A stretch of 64,000 nt of DNA from positions 372,001 through 436,000 of the forward strand of contig LN913013.1 of NCBI GenBank assembly GCA_001487125.1. Direction: 5' to 3'. The DNA comes from Gabonibacter massiliensis. Lineage in GTDB: Bacteria > Bacteroidota > Bacteroidia > Bacteroidales > Marinifilaceae. The notes beneath the pieces are model-generated. The model did not search any database. It worked only from the letters and a program-made list of their open reading frames with translations, and was not told the origin of the DNA. This document shows positions 52,089 to 60,367 of the stretch, piece after piece (the stretch's first letter is position 1; each line of letters starts with the position of its first letter). A program made the position numbers and the translations under genes.

Positions 52089-53083
52089 TAAGCGAATCTG
52101 ACATTGTCTACCCAAAACGTGTTTCCTAAGGATCCCACGTAGGCTTCTCCGTGACTGGAAGAGATTTTCAATATAAGGTGTGTAGGGGTGTCGTCGGGAT
52201 CTCCCCAACCTTCCTCTATGATGGGAACCGATTTCCCTTTGCTGTTTAGGCAGTATTGGTAATTGTCTGCCGGAATCAGATCCATATAGGGTTGGAATCC
52301 GGAATCCTTGGAAGCATCTCCGTAAATCAGTTTGATCGAGTGATTATTAACCCAATCCGGGGTCGTTTCGGAGAAACGCTCAACACCCGTGGCTATTCGT
52401 TTGGCATGCACGTTTCCTTTTTCGTCTTCCCATCGCTTTTGCAGGATAATAAACACTTCGGCGCAATCTTTTCCCGGAACTTTTGTCGTTCTTCCGAAGC
52501 CGGGAGCTTTAATTCGGTCCGGATCACCGTTGGTTTTCATTTTGTAATCGAATACCATCGTCAAAGGACGTTCGGTGAACGGAATACCCATGTTTAATTT
52601 AGCCTGGGGATTTTTCGTATCTTTTATGGGTTCCAGCATTTCTCCTAAAAATATGGTTCCTGAAGCCAATACCGTAATGTTCACGATGCCGAATACCTTG
52701 CAATTTTCCATACGGGTTTCTAATCGGGCACATTGCCCTTCTCCTCTTTTTTCGGGAAAAACCGTATTGCTGCATTTCGTGATTCCGCTCACGTGGGCCA
52801 TAACATTGGAGGTCCTCCACGGTGACTGTGAAGAGTGACGGTAGGCGATGGCTCCCCTGATCGTATCGGCAGGGGCTATTTCGTGAAGAGTTTTGGTTTT
52901 TCCTCCGATAACGAATGATTCTTCGATAACCCTTACTAACCAGTTGTCCATGTCTCCGAACGGAATTGATTTTATATGAGAACTGTCTTGGGCCTTCCCG
53001 ACGACAACTCCCCCAAGAACGAAATTTAAACACAAAATACCTTTTAGTACACGGCTCGTAAAACAGCCTTTAATTCTTTTCAT
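52085..53083 (-). CDS. Exported PCMD-domain protein
   Basis: A signal peptide (ending near residue 31, VVVGKAQ) leads a 300-residue beta-rich protein that fits the PCMD (putative carbohydrate metabolism) domain of Bacteroidota, including the closing SSHGEAYVGSLGNTFWVDNV segment resembling a carbohydrate-binding jelly roll. Such proteins often accompany polysaccharide or glycoprotein use, but no SusC/D or glycosidase is nearby. The function is not established. A 360-base gap separates it from the next gene. Confidence 0.72.
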   Translation of the reverse strand: MKRIKGCFTSRVLKGILCLNFVLGGVVVGKAQDSSHIKSIPFGDMDNWLVRVIEESFVIGGKTKTLHEIAPADTIRGAIAYRHSSQSPWRTSNVMAHVSGITKCSNTVFPEKRGEGQCARLETRMENCKVFGIVNITVLASGTIFLGEMLEPIKDTKNPQAKLNMGIPFTERPLTMVFDYKMKTNGDPDRIKAPGFGRTTKVPGKDCAEVFIILQKRWEDEKGNVHAKRIATGVERFSETTPDWVNNHSIKLIYGDASKDSGFQPYMDLIPADNYQYCLNSKGKSVPIIEEGWGDPDDTPTHLILKISSSHGEAYVGSLGNTFWVDNVRFAY

Positions 53084-53446
53084 AATGGTCCCTAATTAAT
53101 GTCTCCTTTTGGTCTACGAAAAAATGAAATTACTTGTTACTTGAGCAATATTCGTGCCGTATTAACACAAGTAAACAATAATATCCATTTTATTTTTTCC
53201 GGATAGATTGCCTTTATCGTATCTGTTTCTGACAGGTCGATTGAAACGGGGGATAAATAGTAATGTTTATAGAGGTTGAATCATAATTTGGGGGTGAATT
53301 AAAGAGTCTTTGAATATACGTTTCGCTGGAGAATAAATGCAAGAGAGTATAAACATAGTTAATAATATGTTATAAGTGAGCGAGAAAATGCAATTAAGCG
53401 AGATTTTATTGTACATTCGTCAAATATTATTTAATTTTTTAGTAAA
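53084..53446. other. 363-base intergenic region between divergent genes
   Basis: It lies between the divergent PCMD and nitronate monooxygenase genes and should hold both promoters. A 7-of-8 match to the -7 box (TACATTCG, 53412-53419) lies 27 bases upstream of the nitronate monooxygenase start. I see no ORF or convincing structured RNA. Confidence 0.5.
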
Positions 53447-54514
53447 ATGCGAACATTAAAAATTGGAAATTTATCCATTTCAATACCTATCATACAAGGT
53501 GGAATGGGCGTTGGAATTTCGCTTTCTGGATTGGCGTCTGCTGTTGCAAATGAAGGAGGAGTCGGGGTTATTTCGAGTGCCGGGTTGGGGTTGTTGTATC
53601 GGAATTTATCGAAGGATTATATTGAAGCAAGCATATTGGGATTAAAAGAAGAATTGCGTAAGGCAAAGGAGAAAACGAAAGGAGTAATCGGGGTAAACGT
53701 GATGGTCGCCATGTCTAATTTTGCGGATATGGTAAAAACGGCTGTTGCCGAGAAAGCCGATATTATTTTCTCCGGGGCAGGTTTGCCTTTGAATTTGCCG
53801 AGTTTCTTACCGAAGGGGAGTACCACGAAATTGGTTCCTATCGTTTCTTCGGCTCGGGCAGCCCGGGTGATTGCCGAAAAATGGAAAAGTTTATATGATT
53901 ATTTGCCGGACGCCTTTGTCGTGGAAGGCCCGAAAGCGGGAGGGCATTTGGGATTCAAAGACGAGCAGATTAACGATGAGCATTACGATTTGGAACATAT
54001 TCTTCCGGAAGTGATCGGAGAAATAAAGGAGATAGAGAAGCGTTATCATCAGGAGATTCCGGTCATCGTTGCCGGGGGAATATATACCGGAGAGGATATC
54101 CGGCATTTTATGGATATGGGAGCCGCGGGGGTTCAGATGGGGACACGTTTTGTGACCACGAAAGAGTGTGATGCTTCGGATGCTTTCAAACAAACTTATA
54201 TTGATGCGAAACAGGATGATATTCAGATTATAAAAAGTCCTGTAGGAATGCCGGGAAGAGCGATATTCAGTAAATTTATTCAAAAGGTGAAAGAGGGACA
54301 AAAACAACCTAAAACTTGCATGTGTAAGTGTATTAAGACCTGTGATATCAGTAAGAGCCCTTACTGTATTATTTCGGCTTTGTATAATGCTTTTCGTGGA
54401 AATATGGATAACGGTTACGCTTTCGCGGGAGCCAATGCTTTTCGGGCGACTTGCATTACTTCGGTAAAAGAGACTTTTAAAGCTTTGATAGAGGAGTTTA
54501 ATAAGACTAAGTAA
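53447..54514 (+). CDS. Nitronate monooxygenase-family FMN enzyme
   Basis: The TIM-barrel of the 2-nitropropane dioxygenase/FabK group is clear: QGGMGVGISLSGLASAVANEGGVGVIS (about residues 17-43), GPKAGGHLGF (about 159-168, with the catalytic-region His) and VAGGIYTGEDIRHFMDMGAAGVQMGTRF (about 211-238). The last 80 residues hold a Cys-rich segment CMCKCIKTC..PYC (about 290-310) that could bind a metal cluster. Nitronate oxidation, or an enoyl-reductase-like role, cannot be told apart here. A terminator follows. Confidence 0.85.
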   Translation: MRTLKIGNLSISIPIIQGGMGVGISLSGLASAVANEGGVGVISSAGLGLLYRNLSKDYIEASILGLKEELRKAKEKTKGVIGVNVMVAMSNFADMVKTAVAEKADIIFSGAGLPLNLPSFLPKGSTTKLVPIVSSARAARVIAEKWKSLYDYLPDAFVVEGPKAGGHLGFKDEQINDEHYDLEHILPEVIGEIKEIEKRYHQEIPVIVAGGIYTGEDIRHFMDMGAAGVQMGTRFVTTKECDASDAFKQTYIDAKQDDIQIIKSPVGMPGRAIFSKFIQKVKEGQKQPKTCMCKCIKTCDISKSPYCIISALYNAFRGNMDNGYAFAGANAFRATCITSVKETFKALIEEFNKTK

Positions 54515-54534
54515 CTGCTTGAAAAATAGAAGGG

Positions 54535-54568
54535 AGATAGGTATATGTCATATACCTGTCTTTTTTTT
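54535..54568 (+). terminator. Terminator of the nitronate monooxygenase gene
   Basis: An 11-bp stem with one wobble (54535-54545 with 54551-54561) is followed by a run of T. Confidence 0.88.
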
Positions 54569-54652
54569 CGGGGAAAATTTTAATATGAAAGATACGTTTT
54601 TCTTGTCTTAATGCCGGTAATAATGTCTGTTTTATGCTATGTAAACTTTCTC

Positions 54653-54660
54653 TATCTTTG
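54653..54660 (+). promoter_or_regulatory. -7 promoter element of the flavin reductase gene
   Basis: TATCTTTG matches TAnnTTTG and lies 25 bases upstream of the ATG at 54686. It excludes the longer in-frame start at 54611. Confidence 0.65.
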
Positions 54661-54685
54661 CCGGAAAATAGTAAAGTCTGTAAAT

Positions 54686-55258
54686 ATGAAACATAATTGG
54701 AAACCGGGGACGATGATATACCCGTTGCCGGCCGTATTAGTGAGTTGCGGAAATGCGCCGGAAGAGTACAACATTTTTACGGTTGCTTGGACAGGAACTC
54801 TTTGTACGAATCCGCCCATGTGTTATATTTCCGTGCGTCCGGAACGCCATTCGTACCCGATTTTGAAGAAAAACCGGGAGTTTGTCATTAATTTGACTAC
54901 GGCGGATATGGCTTACGCGACCGATTGGTGCGGGGTACGTTCGGGCAAAGACTATAATAAGTTTGAAGAGATGAAGTTGACACCCGGACAGGCTACAATC
55001 GTTCAGGCTCCCACGGTGGAAGAGTCTCCCGTTTGTATCGAATGCCGGGTGAAAGAAATTATTCCTTTAGGATCCCATGATATGTTTATAGCAGAGGTGG
55101 TGAACGTGTTGGCCGACGATAATTACCTGGATAAAGAGACCGGTAAGTTCGAATTGTCAGATTCCAACCCGTTGGTTTATGTACACGGGGAGTATTTTGG
55201 TATCGGTGAGAAGATCGGTCATTTCGGTTGGTCGGTTCGTAAAAAAAAGAAGAAATAA
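54686..55258 (+). CDS. Flavin reductase-family / flavoredoxin-like protein
   Basis: The 190-residue product (start at 54686, MKHNWKPGTMIYPLP, chosen because a -7 element lies just upstream) is a split-barrel FMN-binding protein of the flavin reductase-like group. Seen motifs are PLPAVLVSCG, NIFTVAWTGTLCTNPPMCYISVRP (about 30-53) and FVINLTTADMAYATDW (about 68-83). Family members hold FMN and pass electrons to other proteins in anaerobes. The partner is unknown. It ends in a Lys-rich tail. Confidence 0.88.
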   Translation: MKHNWKPGTMIYPLPAVLVSCGNAPEEYNIFTVAWTGTLCTNPPMCYISVRPERHSYPILKKNREFVINLTTADMAYATDWCGVRSGKDYNKFEEMKLTPGQATIVQAPTVEESPVCIECRVKEIIPLGSHDMFIAEVVNVLADDNYLDKETGKFELSDSNPLVYVHGEYFGIGEKIGHFGWSVRKKKKK

Positions 55259-55259
55259 C

Positions 55260-56528
55260 CTATTTTTCTTTTCTGAAAATAAGGTGTTCCAATATTAAGA
55301 CCGAAATGACCCCCATGACAAACCCGTTACCGATGATGGGTCGGATAAGGGGAGGAATGGAGTTTAGTGCGCTATCCGGGGCAAAAGAGAGCAGCAATGC
55401 TACCATGAGCGGAAAACCGATTACGATACCGTTATTAAAGTTTTTCACGGCGGTTTCATGGACCGTCATTTGCAAACCGGCAGAAAGTTGTGCTGCCATC
55501 AGGTAGAGTAGAACCGCTCCCATTACGACATGGGGAATATGTCCCATTACGATTATCAATTCGGGGAAAAAAGCACTTATTACAAGGCCTATGCCTGCCG
55601 GGATCAGGGTATAACGGGAAGCACATCCGGTGGCAGAGATGATACCCGGACTCATGGAGTAATCGATAGGGCCTACAATACCGACCAAGCCGGAAAGTAT
55701 GTTGGTGATTCCTACAACGCCGACTCCTTGGGTCGTTCGTTTTTCCATTTTGTCCGCACCTATGAGCTTCCCCACGGCCTGAATAGAACCTAATTCGTTT
55801 ACGATAAGTGCAATGAAACAAAAAATAAAGGAGAGAATGACACCTGCATCGAATTCCAAAGGAAAATTGAAAAAAGAGAGTCCTGCTTTTGAAAAGGCAG
55901 AGGAGGGAAATGAGGATTTCGGGAATCCTTGTACTCCGTAATACAGTAAACTGCCTATAAGAAGAGCCCAGAGGACAACGGTGGATTTCCATATGCCTCG
56001 AAATACTTGATTTCCAATGATCATGGCAAGGGTAAGCAAAATGGCGAACGAGAGATGAAACAAGGTATGTTCCGCTTCGCCGAACAGAAGTTTCAGAATA
56101 ACTGGGGAGAGCGTAATGGCTATCAGGATGAGAATAACCGTGATAATTCTGGGAGTGAATATAAATTGTAACTTAGAGAGTAATCCGCTATAAGCGAGTA
56201 GGGATAGAAAGATTCCTCCGATCAGAATAGCCGTGTACACGGCGGAAACGGAGGCCGATGCGGATGCCAGGACACCGATGAGCAGAACGGAAGCAGGTCC
56301 TATGATAAGAGGTAAACGGTGTCCCCATAATACCTGTATAATTAAGGCAATGCCCATTATTCCGAAAATTTTTTGCATATAAAGAGTTTGGGCGATCGCA
56401 TCGCTATAATGAATTTGCGATACGATAACTCCCAGAATGACGATGGAAGGAATGGATACGACAAACCATTGGAGTCCATACATAAGCAAAGGTAGCAGAG
56501 AGGGTTTGTCATTCAACGCGTATTTCAT
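55260..56528 (-). CDS. NCS2-family nucleobase (xanthine/uracil-type) permease
   Basis: The 422-residue protein has about 14 hydrophobic segments of the NCS2 fold with the conserved NELGSIQAVGKLIGADK and GVVGITNILSGLVGIVGPIDYSMSPG regions near residues 235-300. It imports a purine or pyrimidine base with a proton or sodium ion, or exports urate-like solutes. The substrate is not determined. The ATG at 56528 is preferred because a complete promoter ends 22 bases upstream; a longer start at 56549 would precede the transcript. Confidence 0.86.
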   Translation of the reverse strand: MKYALNDKPSLLPLLMYGLQWFVVSIPSIVILGVIVSQIHYSDAIAQTLYMQKIFGIMGIALIIQVLWGHRLPLIIGPASVLLIGVLASASASVSAVYTAILIGGIFLSLLAYSGLLSKLQFIFTPRIITVILILIAITLSPVILKLLFGEAEHTLFHLSFAILLTLAMIIGNQVFRGIWKSTVVLWALLIGSLLYYGVQGFPKSSFPSSAFSKAGLSFFNFPLEFDAGVILSFIFCFIALIVNELGSIQAVGKLIGADKMEKRTTQGVGVVGITNILSGLVGIVGPIDYSMSPGIISATGCASRYTLIPAGIGLVISAFFPELIIVMGHIPHVVMGAVLLYLMAAQLSAGLQMTVHETAVKNFNNGIVIGFPLMVALLLSFAPDSALNSIPPLIRPIIGNGFVMGVISVLILEHLIFRKEK

Positions 56529-56550
56529 GGCTTTTTGTTTTAAGAACAAA

Positions 56551-56582
56551 CAAACTTACGATATAAATGCGGGTCAAACAAA
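56551..56582 (-). promoter_or_regulatory. Promoter of the NCS2 permease gene
   Basis: On the minus strand TTTG (56582-56579) is followed after exactly 20 bases by TAAGTTTG (56558-56551), matching both consensus boxes and the spacing. Confidence 0.75.
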
Positions 56583-56678
56583 TGGTACGGAAAGTTTATT
56601 AAAATGTTGGTAAAAAAGGGGCATGACTGGTAATATGTAAAATTATTTTTATCTTTAAAACGGATTAAAATAAGAAAC

Positions 56679-57458
56679 ATGAGGTTTAGGTTGATTTTGA
56701 GAGTCGATAAAAATGTGTGGGGTACGATATTGCCTTGCAATTATTTATATCCTCTGAGCTCCACCATTTATAAAATATTGAACGAAGGTAATTCCGAATT
56801 TGCCGCTTGGTTGCATGATCACGGGTATATAACGGGGGAGCGTAAACAGTTTAAGCTTTTTACCTTTTCGAATTTATATATACCCCGTTTTCAGATTTTT
56901 GGAGACCGAATGAATATCTTGTCGGAAGAGGTATGCCTGATTGTCTCTTTTTATCCGATCGATGCCATCGAAGCTTTTGTTGTCGGGTTGTTTAATAATC
57001 GTCATATCGTTATCGGGGATAAGCGCACCCGGGTTTCTTTCGATGTGGTTTCTGTCGAACGTCTGCCGGAGCCTTCTTTTAGCGAAACGATGAGGTTTCG
57101 GACGATTTCGCCGGTTTTTATAGATGAGAAGCGGGAAGGAAGAGGTACTACCCGTCATGTATCTCCCGATGAACCTGTTTTTTTGAGGTTGCTGGAGTAT
57201 AACCTACTCGAGAAGTATCGTGCGTTCTATCGTCAGGAACCATTGCCAGAATGGCATTTGGATCGTTTGCAGGTATTGTCGCCCCCTAAGGCTAAGACGA
57301 TTACTATAAAGGAGGGGACTTCTCAGAGAACCCAATTAAAAAGTTACCTGTTCGGGTTCGAGATCACGGGAAATCCGGAATTGTTGAAATTGATGTATGA
57401 CAGCGGAGCCGGTAGGTTGGGCAGTCAGGGGTTCGGGTGTATCGAGGTCTGGACATGA
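56679..57458 (+). CDS. cas6: Cas6-family CRISPR RNA endoribonuclease (orphan)
   Basis: The 259-residue product has the Cas6 layout: an N-terminal RAMP strand (MRFRLILRV), a first ferredoxin-like fold, and the C-terminal glycine-rich loop GAGRLGSQGFGCIEVW. Y31 and H46 (AAWLHDHGY) lie where Pyrococcus Cas6 has its catalytic Tyr31 and His46; K57 could be the third residue. Cas6 cuts precursor crRNA within repeats in type I and III systems. No other cas gene and no repeat array lie in this window. It ends exactly where the convergent PAP2 gene ends. Confidence 0.88.
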   Translation: MRFRLILRVDKNVWGTILPCNYLYPLSSTIYKILNEGNSEFAAWLHDHGYITGERKQFKLFTFSNLYIPRFQIFGDRMNILSEEVCLIVSFYPIDAIEAFVVGLFNNRHIVIGDKRTRVSFDVVSVERLPEPSFSETMRFRTISPVFIDEKREGRGTTRHVSPDEPVFLRLLEYNLLEKYRAFYRQEPLPEWHLDRLQVLSPPKAKTITIKEGTSQRTQLKSYLFGFEITGNPELLKLMYDSGAGRLGSQGFGCIEVWT

Positions 57459-58154
57459 TCAGACGAAAAGAGCGTATATCCCGAAAGCGAAAATCGTAAT
57501 AAGGCCCGTGTAAATGATGGTAAGCGTGTATTTTATACCGCCCGGATGTTCTATTAGGTAGCAATCGCGTTCGTTGCGGACAAATTCTCTTACACGCGTA
57601 CAATGCAAGGCGAATCGGTAGAGTAGGTAAACGATACTACCCGCCGTTATACCGACAACCATACCGAAAAGTAGGTCTCCGGGATAATGTACTCCCACGT
57701 AAATTCTCGAGTAACAGGTAATAACGGCCCATAAAATGAAAAAGACGGAGAGGGCTTTATTCCTGAAAAACCATAGGATAAAAAAAGTCAAGGCAAAGGT
57801 ATTGGAAGCGTGACAGGAGGGAAATCCGTACATTCCTCCTCTTCTTTCGTTTATCAGGTGTACGATGTCTGCTATCTCTTGATTATGTGAGGGACGGGGA
57901 CGTTCGAATAGGGGACGGAGGATGGAACTACAGGTTTGATCCGCCAAGGTAATGACCAAAGCAAAGGCTATTGTCGTCAAAATGACCGTGCGCCAGTTGA
58001 AATTCCTCCATAAAACGTAAAGAATGGAAGCATACATGGGAATCCATATTAATTTCCCCGTATATATGGACATGAAAGTGTCCCAATAAGGAGAATGTAT
58101 GGAGTTGAGGTTTAAAAATAGTTCTTTGTCCAGTTCTTGAAGCGTTTCCAGCAT
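57459..58154 (-). CDS. PAP2-family membrane phosphatase
   Basis: The product has six membrane helices and the three PAP2 motifs: LRPLFERPRPS (KxxxxxxRP type), PSCHASN (with Cys for the usual Gly of PSGH) and SRIYVGVHYPGD. It dephosphorylates a lipid phosphate such as undecaprenyl pyrophosphate or a phosphatidyl lipid at the membrane. The ATG at 58154 (MLETLQELDKELFL) is the family-like start; 58196 adds 14 residues. A C-terminal extra region (about 195-231) holds another helix. It follows the thioredoxin gene on the same strand. Confidence 0.88.
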   Translation of the reverse strand: MLETLQELDKELFLNLNSIHSPYWDTFMSIYTGKLIWIPMYASILYVLWRNFNWRTVILTTIAFALVITLADQTCSSILRPLFERPRPSHNQEIADIVHLINERRGGMYGFPSCHASNTFALTFFILWFFRNKALSVFFILWAVITCYSRIYVGVHYPGDLLFGMVVGITAGSIVYLLYRFALHCTRVREFVRNERDCYLIEHPGGIKYTLTIIYTGLITIFAFGIYALFV

Positions 58155-58216
58155 GTTTTCAAATTTAATTCCGTAAACTTTAAAGTAATAAATCAAGCGA
58201 ATTTATAATTTACAAA

Positions 58217-58663
58217 TCATTTTTTACGATGTAAGCTTACTTTATTTACTTTGAGAACCTTCAAAATCATTTTTTCCAAGTCATTTTTGGAATGCACGCC
58301 TAATACTTTTACCGGGTTTTCGTTTTTAGGGATAAAAAGCATCAATGGAATATTTTTTATCTCCAGTAACTTTGCCAGGTCTTTCTCTTTTTCGATGTTC
58401 ACTTTATAAATTTGTAGCGAATCGCCGTACTCTTTTTGAATCTTTGTCAGGATCGGTGACAAACGGTGACAGGGGGGACACCAATCGGCATAAAAATCCA
58501 CGATGACCGGTTTATCTCCTTTGTAACGCCATTCTTTATCCTTCGTGTAGTTCCATATCAACTCCTTGAACTCTTTCGTGGTAATGGATTTTACCCTCGG
58601 TTCTTTGGGCGTTGAACTTGTTGTTAAAAGCAGGATGATCGAGAAGAAAAATAGTACTCTCAT
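58217..58663 (-). CDS. Exported thioredoxin-like protein
   Basis: A short signal peptide (MRVLFFFSIILLLTTSSTP) precedes a thioredoxin fold with the redox motif WCPPCHRLSP (about residues 71-80) and the cis-Pro strand IPLMLFI. CPPC rather than CGPC is found in periplasmic disulfide reductases and TlpA-like proteins. It probably maintains or reduces periplasmic cysteines. Its gene is upstream of the PAP2 gene (about 60-base gap) and has a -7 element. Confidence 0.88.
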   Translation of the reverse strand: MRVLFFFSIILLLTTSSTPKEPRVKSITTKEFKELIWNYTKDKEWRYKGDKPVIVDFYADWCPPCHRLSPILTKIQKEYGDSLQIYKVNIEKEKDLAKLLEIKNIPLMLFIPKNENPVKVLGVHSKNDLEKMILKVLKVNKVSLHRKK

Positions 58664-58685
58664 GTTTTTAGTCGTTAGGTAATTG

Positions 58686-58693
58686 CAAATGTA
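58686..58693 (-). promoter_or_regulatory. -7 promoter element of the thioredoxin-like gene
   Basis: On the minus strand the sequence is TACATTTG, a full match to TAnnTTTG, 23 bases upstream of the start codon. Confidence 0.6.
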
Positions 58694-58784
58694 CGTGTTT
58701 TGTACGGGATTGATTACTTTATGGATGAAAATAATTTATTTTATGGATGTTTGGAAAACATAAAGAGATTCCCCGTAAATTAAT

Positions 58785-58792
58785 TAATTTTG
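58785..58792 (+). promoter_or_regulatory. -7 promoter element of ispE
   Basis: TAATTTTG matches TAnnTTTG and lies 20 bases upstream of the ispE start codon. Confidence 0.6.
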
Positions 58793-58812
58793 AGCCATTA
58801 AATAGGTAATTT

Positions 58813-59628
58813 ATGGTACTGTTTCCAAATGCAAAAATAAATATAGGGCTTTTTATCACGGAAAAGCGGCCGGATGGTTTTCATAATATAGAGACGATTT
58901 TTTATCCGATAGGTTTATGCGATATATTAGAATTACATAAAGAAGAGAGCGGGGCGGGGGAGTGTATTTTTCATACCTCGGGGATACCGATTGATTGCGA
59001 GCCGGAAAAAAATTTAGTTTTAAAGGCTTACCGGTTATTGGCTAAAGAGTTCGATTTGCCTTCGGTACGAGTACATCTGCATAAAATTATTCCTTTCGGT
59101 GCCGGTTTGGGCGGGGGATCTGCCGATGCCGCTTATATGCTGAAAGGATTAAACGAACTTTTTGTTTTGGGATTGTCCGACTCCCGTTTGGAAGATTACG
59201 CCGCTCGTTTAGGAAGCGATTGTGCGTTTTTTATTCGAAATAGACCCGTTTATGCCCGGGGCAAGGGAGAGATGATGAGCTCAATAGATCTGGATTTGAA
59301 TGATTATTACCTTGTATTGGTAAAGCCGGATGGCGGTGTGGCGACTCCGGAAGCGTATGCCGGAATTACCCCGTGTGCTGCGACATTCGATTTGCGGGAA
59401 GTACCTTGTTGTCCGGTAGCGGATTGGAAAGAACGGGTACGTAATGATTTTGAGAACACGGTAAATAAGAAACTGCCCGAGATAAACAGGATCAAAGAAC
59501 GGCTGGACGAGGCTGGGGCTTTGTACGTTTCGATGACGGGAAGCGGTTCTGCCGTATATGCCTTGTTTGACCGTAAAGTTGAGGTAAAGGAGTATTTTCC
59601 GGATTATTTTACTTGGCAGAGCGAATAG
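58813..59628 (+). CDS. ispE: 4-diphosphocytidyl-2-C-methyl-D-erythritol kinase
   Basis: This GHMP kinase phosphorylates CDP-methylerythritol in the MEP isoprenoid pathway. The ATP-binding loop PFGAGLGGGSADAAYML is at about residues 96-112, the N-terminus has FPNAKINIGLFITEKRPDGFHNI, and the C-terminal MTGSGSAVYALF lies near 238-249. At 271 residues it is the usual length. It is a single gene, followed by a bidirectional hairpin. Confidence 0.95.
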   Translation: MVLFPNAKINIGLFITEKRPDGFHNIETIFYPIGLCDILELHKEESGAGECIFHTSGIPIDCEPEKNLVLKAYRLLAKEFDLPSVRVHLHKIIPFGAGLGGGSADAAYMLKGLNELFVLGLSDSRLEDYAARLGSDCAFFIRNRPVYARGKGEMMSSIDLDLNDYYLVLVKPDGGVATPEAYAGITPCAATFDLREVPCCPVADWKERVRNDFENTVNKKLPEINRIKERLDEAGALYVSMTGSGSAVYALFDRKVEVKEYFPDYFTWQSE

Positions 59629-59645
59629 TCGTGGATAAGTGACAA

Positions 59646-59681
59646 AAAGATCGAAGAGGCATGACAGCCTGTTCGATCTTT
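59646..59681. terminator. Bidirectional terminator between ispE and hdeD
   Basis: A 10-bp stem (59646-59655 with 59672-59681), with a possible inner GGC/GCC pairing, lies between two convergent genes. Confidence 0.7.
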
Positions 59682-59710
59682 GATGACTAAAATACGATAG
59701 AAGATGAATC

Positions 59711-60259
59711 TTACCGTTTGTCTATAAAAGCATAAATGAATGACGAGATACCCGCGAAAATAAAACAAAGTCCCGTCCAGATAATGATATTCAATGCTCC
59801 CCAAACCGGATAGAAAATAATCATAAAGGAGAAAATCAACGTGAGTATTCCCCCGGTCAGTATCCAACCCCATCCTCCGATTTTCAGCGAAGACATTTGT
59901 AGCGAATCACTGATAAAATCAATGCTTTTAAACAGTAGGATGAAGCCCACGATGTATGGCAGGATATCTTCCGTTATGCCGGGATTGGTAAGTAATACGA
60001 AACCGATGATTAAATCGATGATACCGAGCGTAAAACCCCATCCCCAATGTCTGGCATGTTTGCCGGAAAAAGCGTTCAGAATCTCTCCGATACCGATAAT
60101 CATGATAATGATACTGAAATAAAGGGCAAGTCCTAAATAGGAAATTACCGGATGGCGTAAAATACCGATCCCAAAGACAAAGAGTACGATTCCTAAAATA
60201 ATGTATAGCCACCGGAATCCTTTGGAACGTGTTGAAGTTGAAATTGTAGATGTTGTCAT
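59711..60259 (-). CDS. HdeD/DUF308-family membrane protein
   Basis: The 182-residue product has six predicted membrane helices in three homologous pairs, the layout of the HdeD family. In Escherichia coli HdeD aids acid resistance at high cell density. Conserved Gly-rich turns such as GIGEILNAF and GGWGWILTGGILTL are present. The protein has no enzymatic motif, and its role in this organism is not known. It is a single gene. Confidence 0.85.
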   Translation of the reverse strand: MTTSTISTSTRSKGFRWLYIILGIVLFVFGIGILRHPVISYLGLALYFSIIIMIIGIGEILNAFSGKHARHWGWGFTLGIIDLIIGFVLLTNPGITEDILPYIVGFILLFKSIDFISDSLQMSSLKIGGWGWILTGGILTLIFSFMIIFYPVWGALNIIIWTGLCFIFAGISSFIYAFIDKR

Positions 60260-60335
60260 AACTGTTTTCGTATTAATATTTTGTTTATATACGATACGGA
60301 ACGAAAAAGTTATGGCTTTTAAGTAAAAATGTAAT

Positions 60336-60365
60336 AAAAAAGTCGTCCGATCGGACGACTTTTTT
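60336..60365 (-). terminator. Terminator of the S9 peptidase gene
   Basis: A perfect 30-base palindrome (15-bp arms, 60336-60350 with 60351-60365) carries A/T tracts at both ends and lies just past the stop of the minus-strand gene. Confidence 0.88.
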
Positions 60366-60367
60366 AT

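Noticed and set aside
55456-55992. 178-codon minus-strand open frame in the NCS2 permease gene
   Set aside because: It is an alternate frame of a gene with a clear membrane-transporter pattern and reads as Arg/Cys-rich noise.
56640-58200. CRISPR array beside cas6
   Set aside because: No regularly spaced direct repeats are visible on either side; the flanks are genes with tight convergent or divergent spacing.
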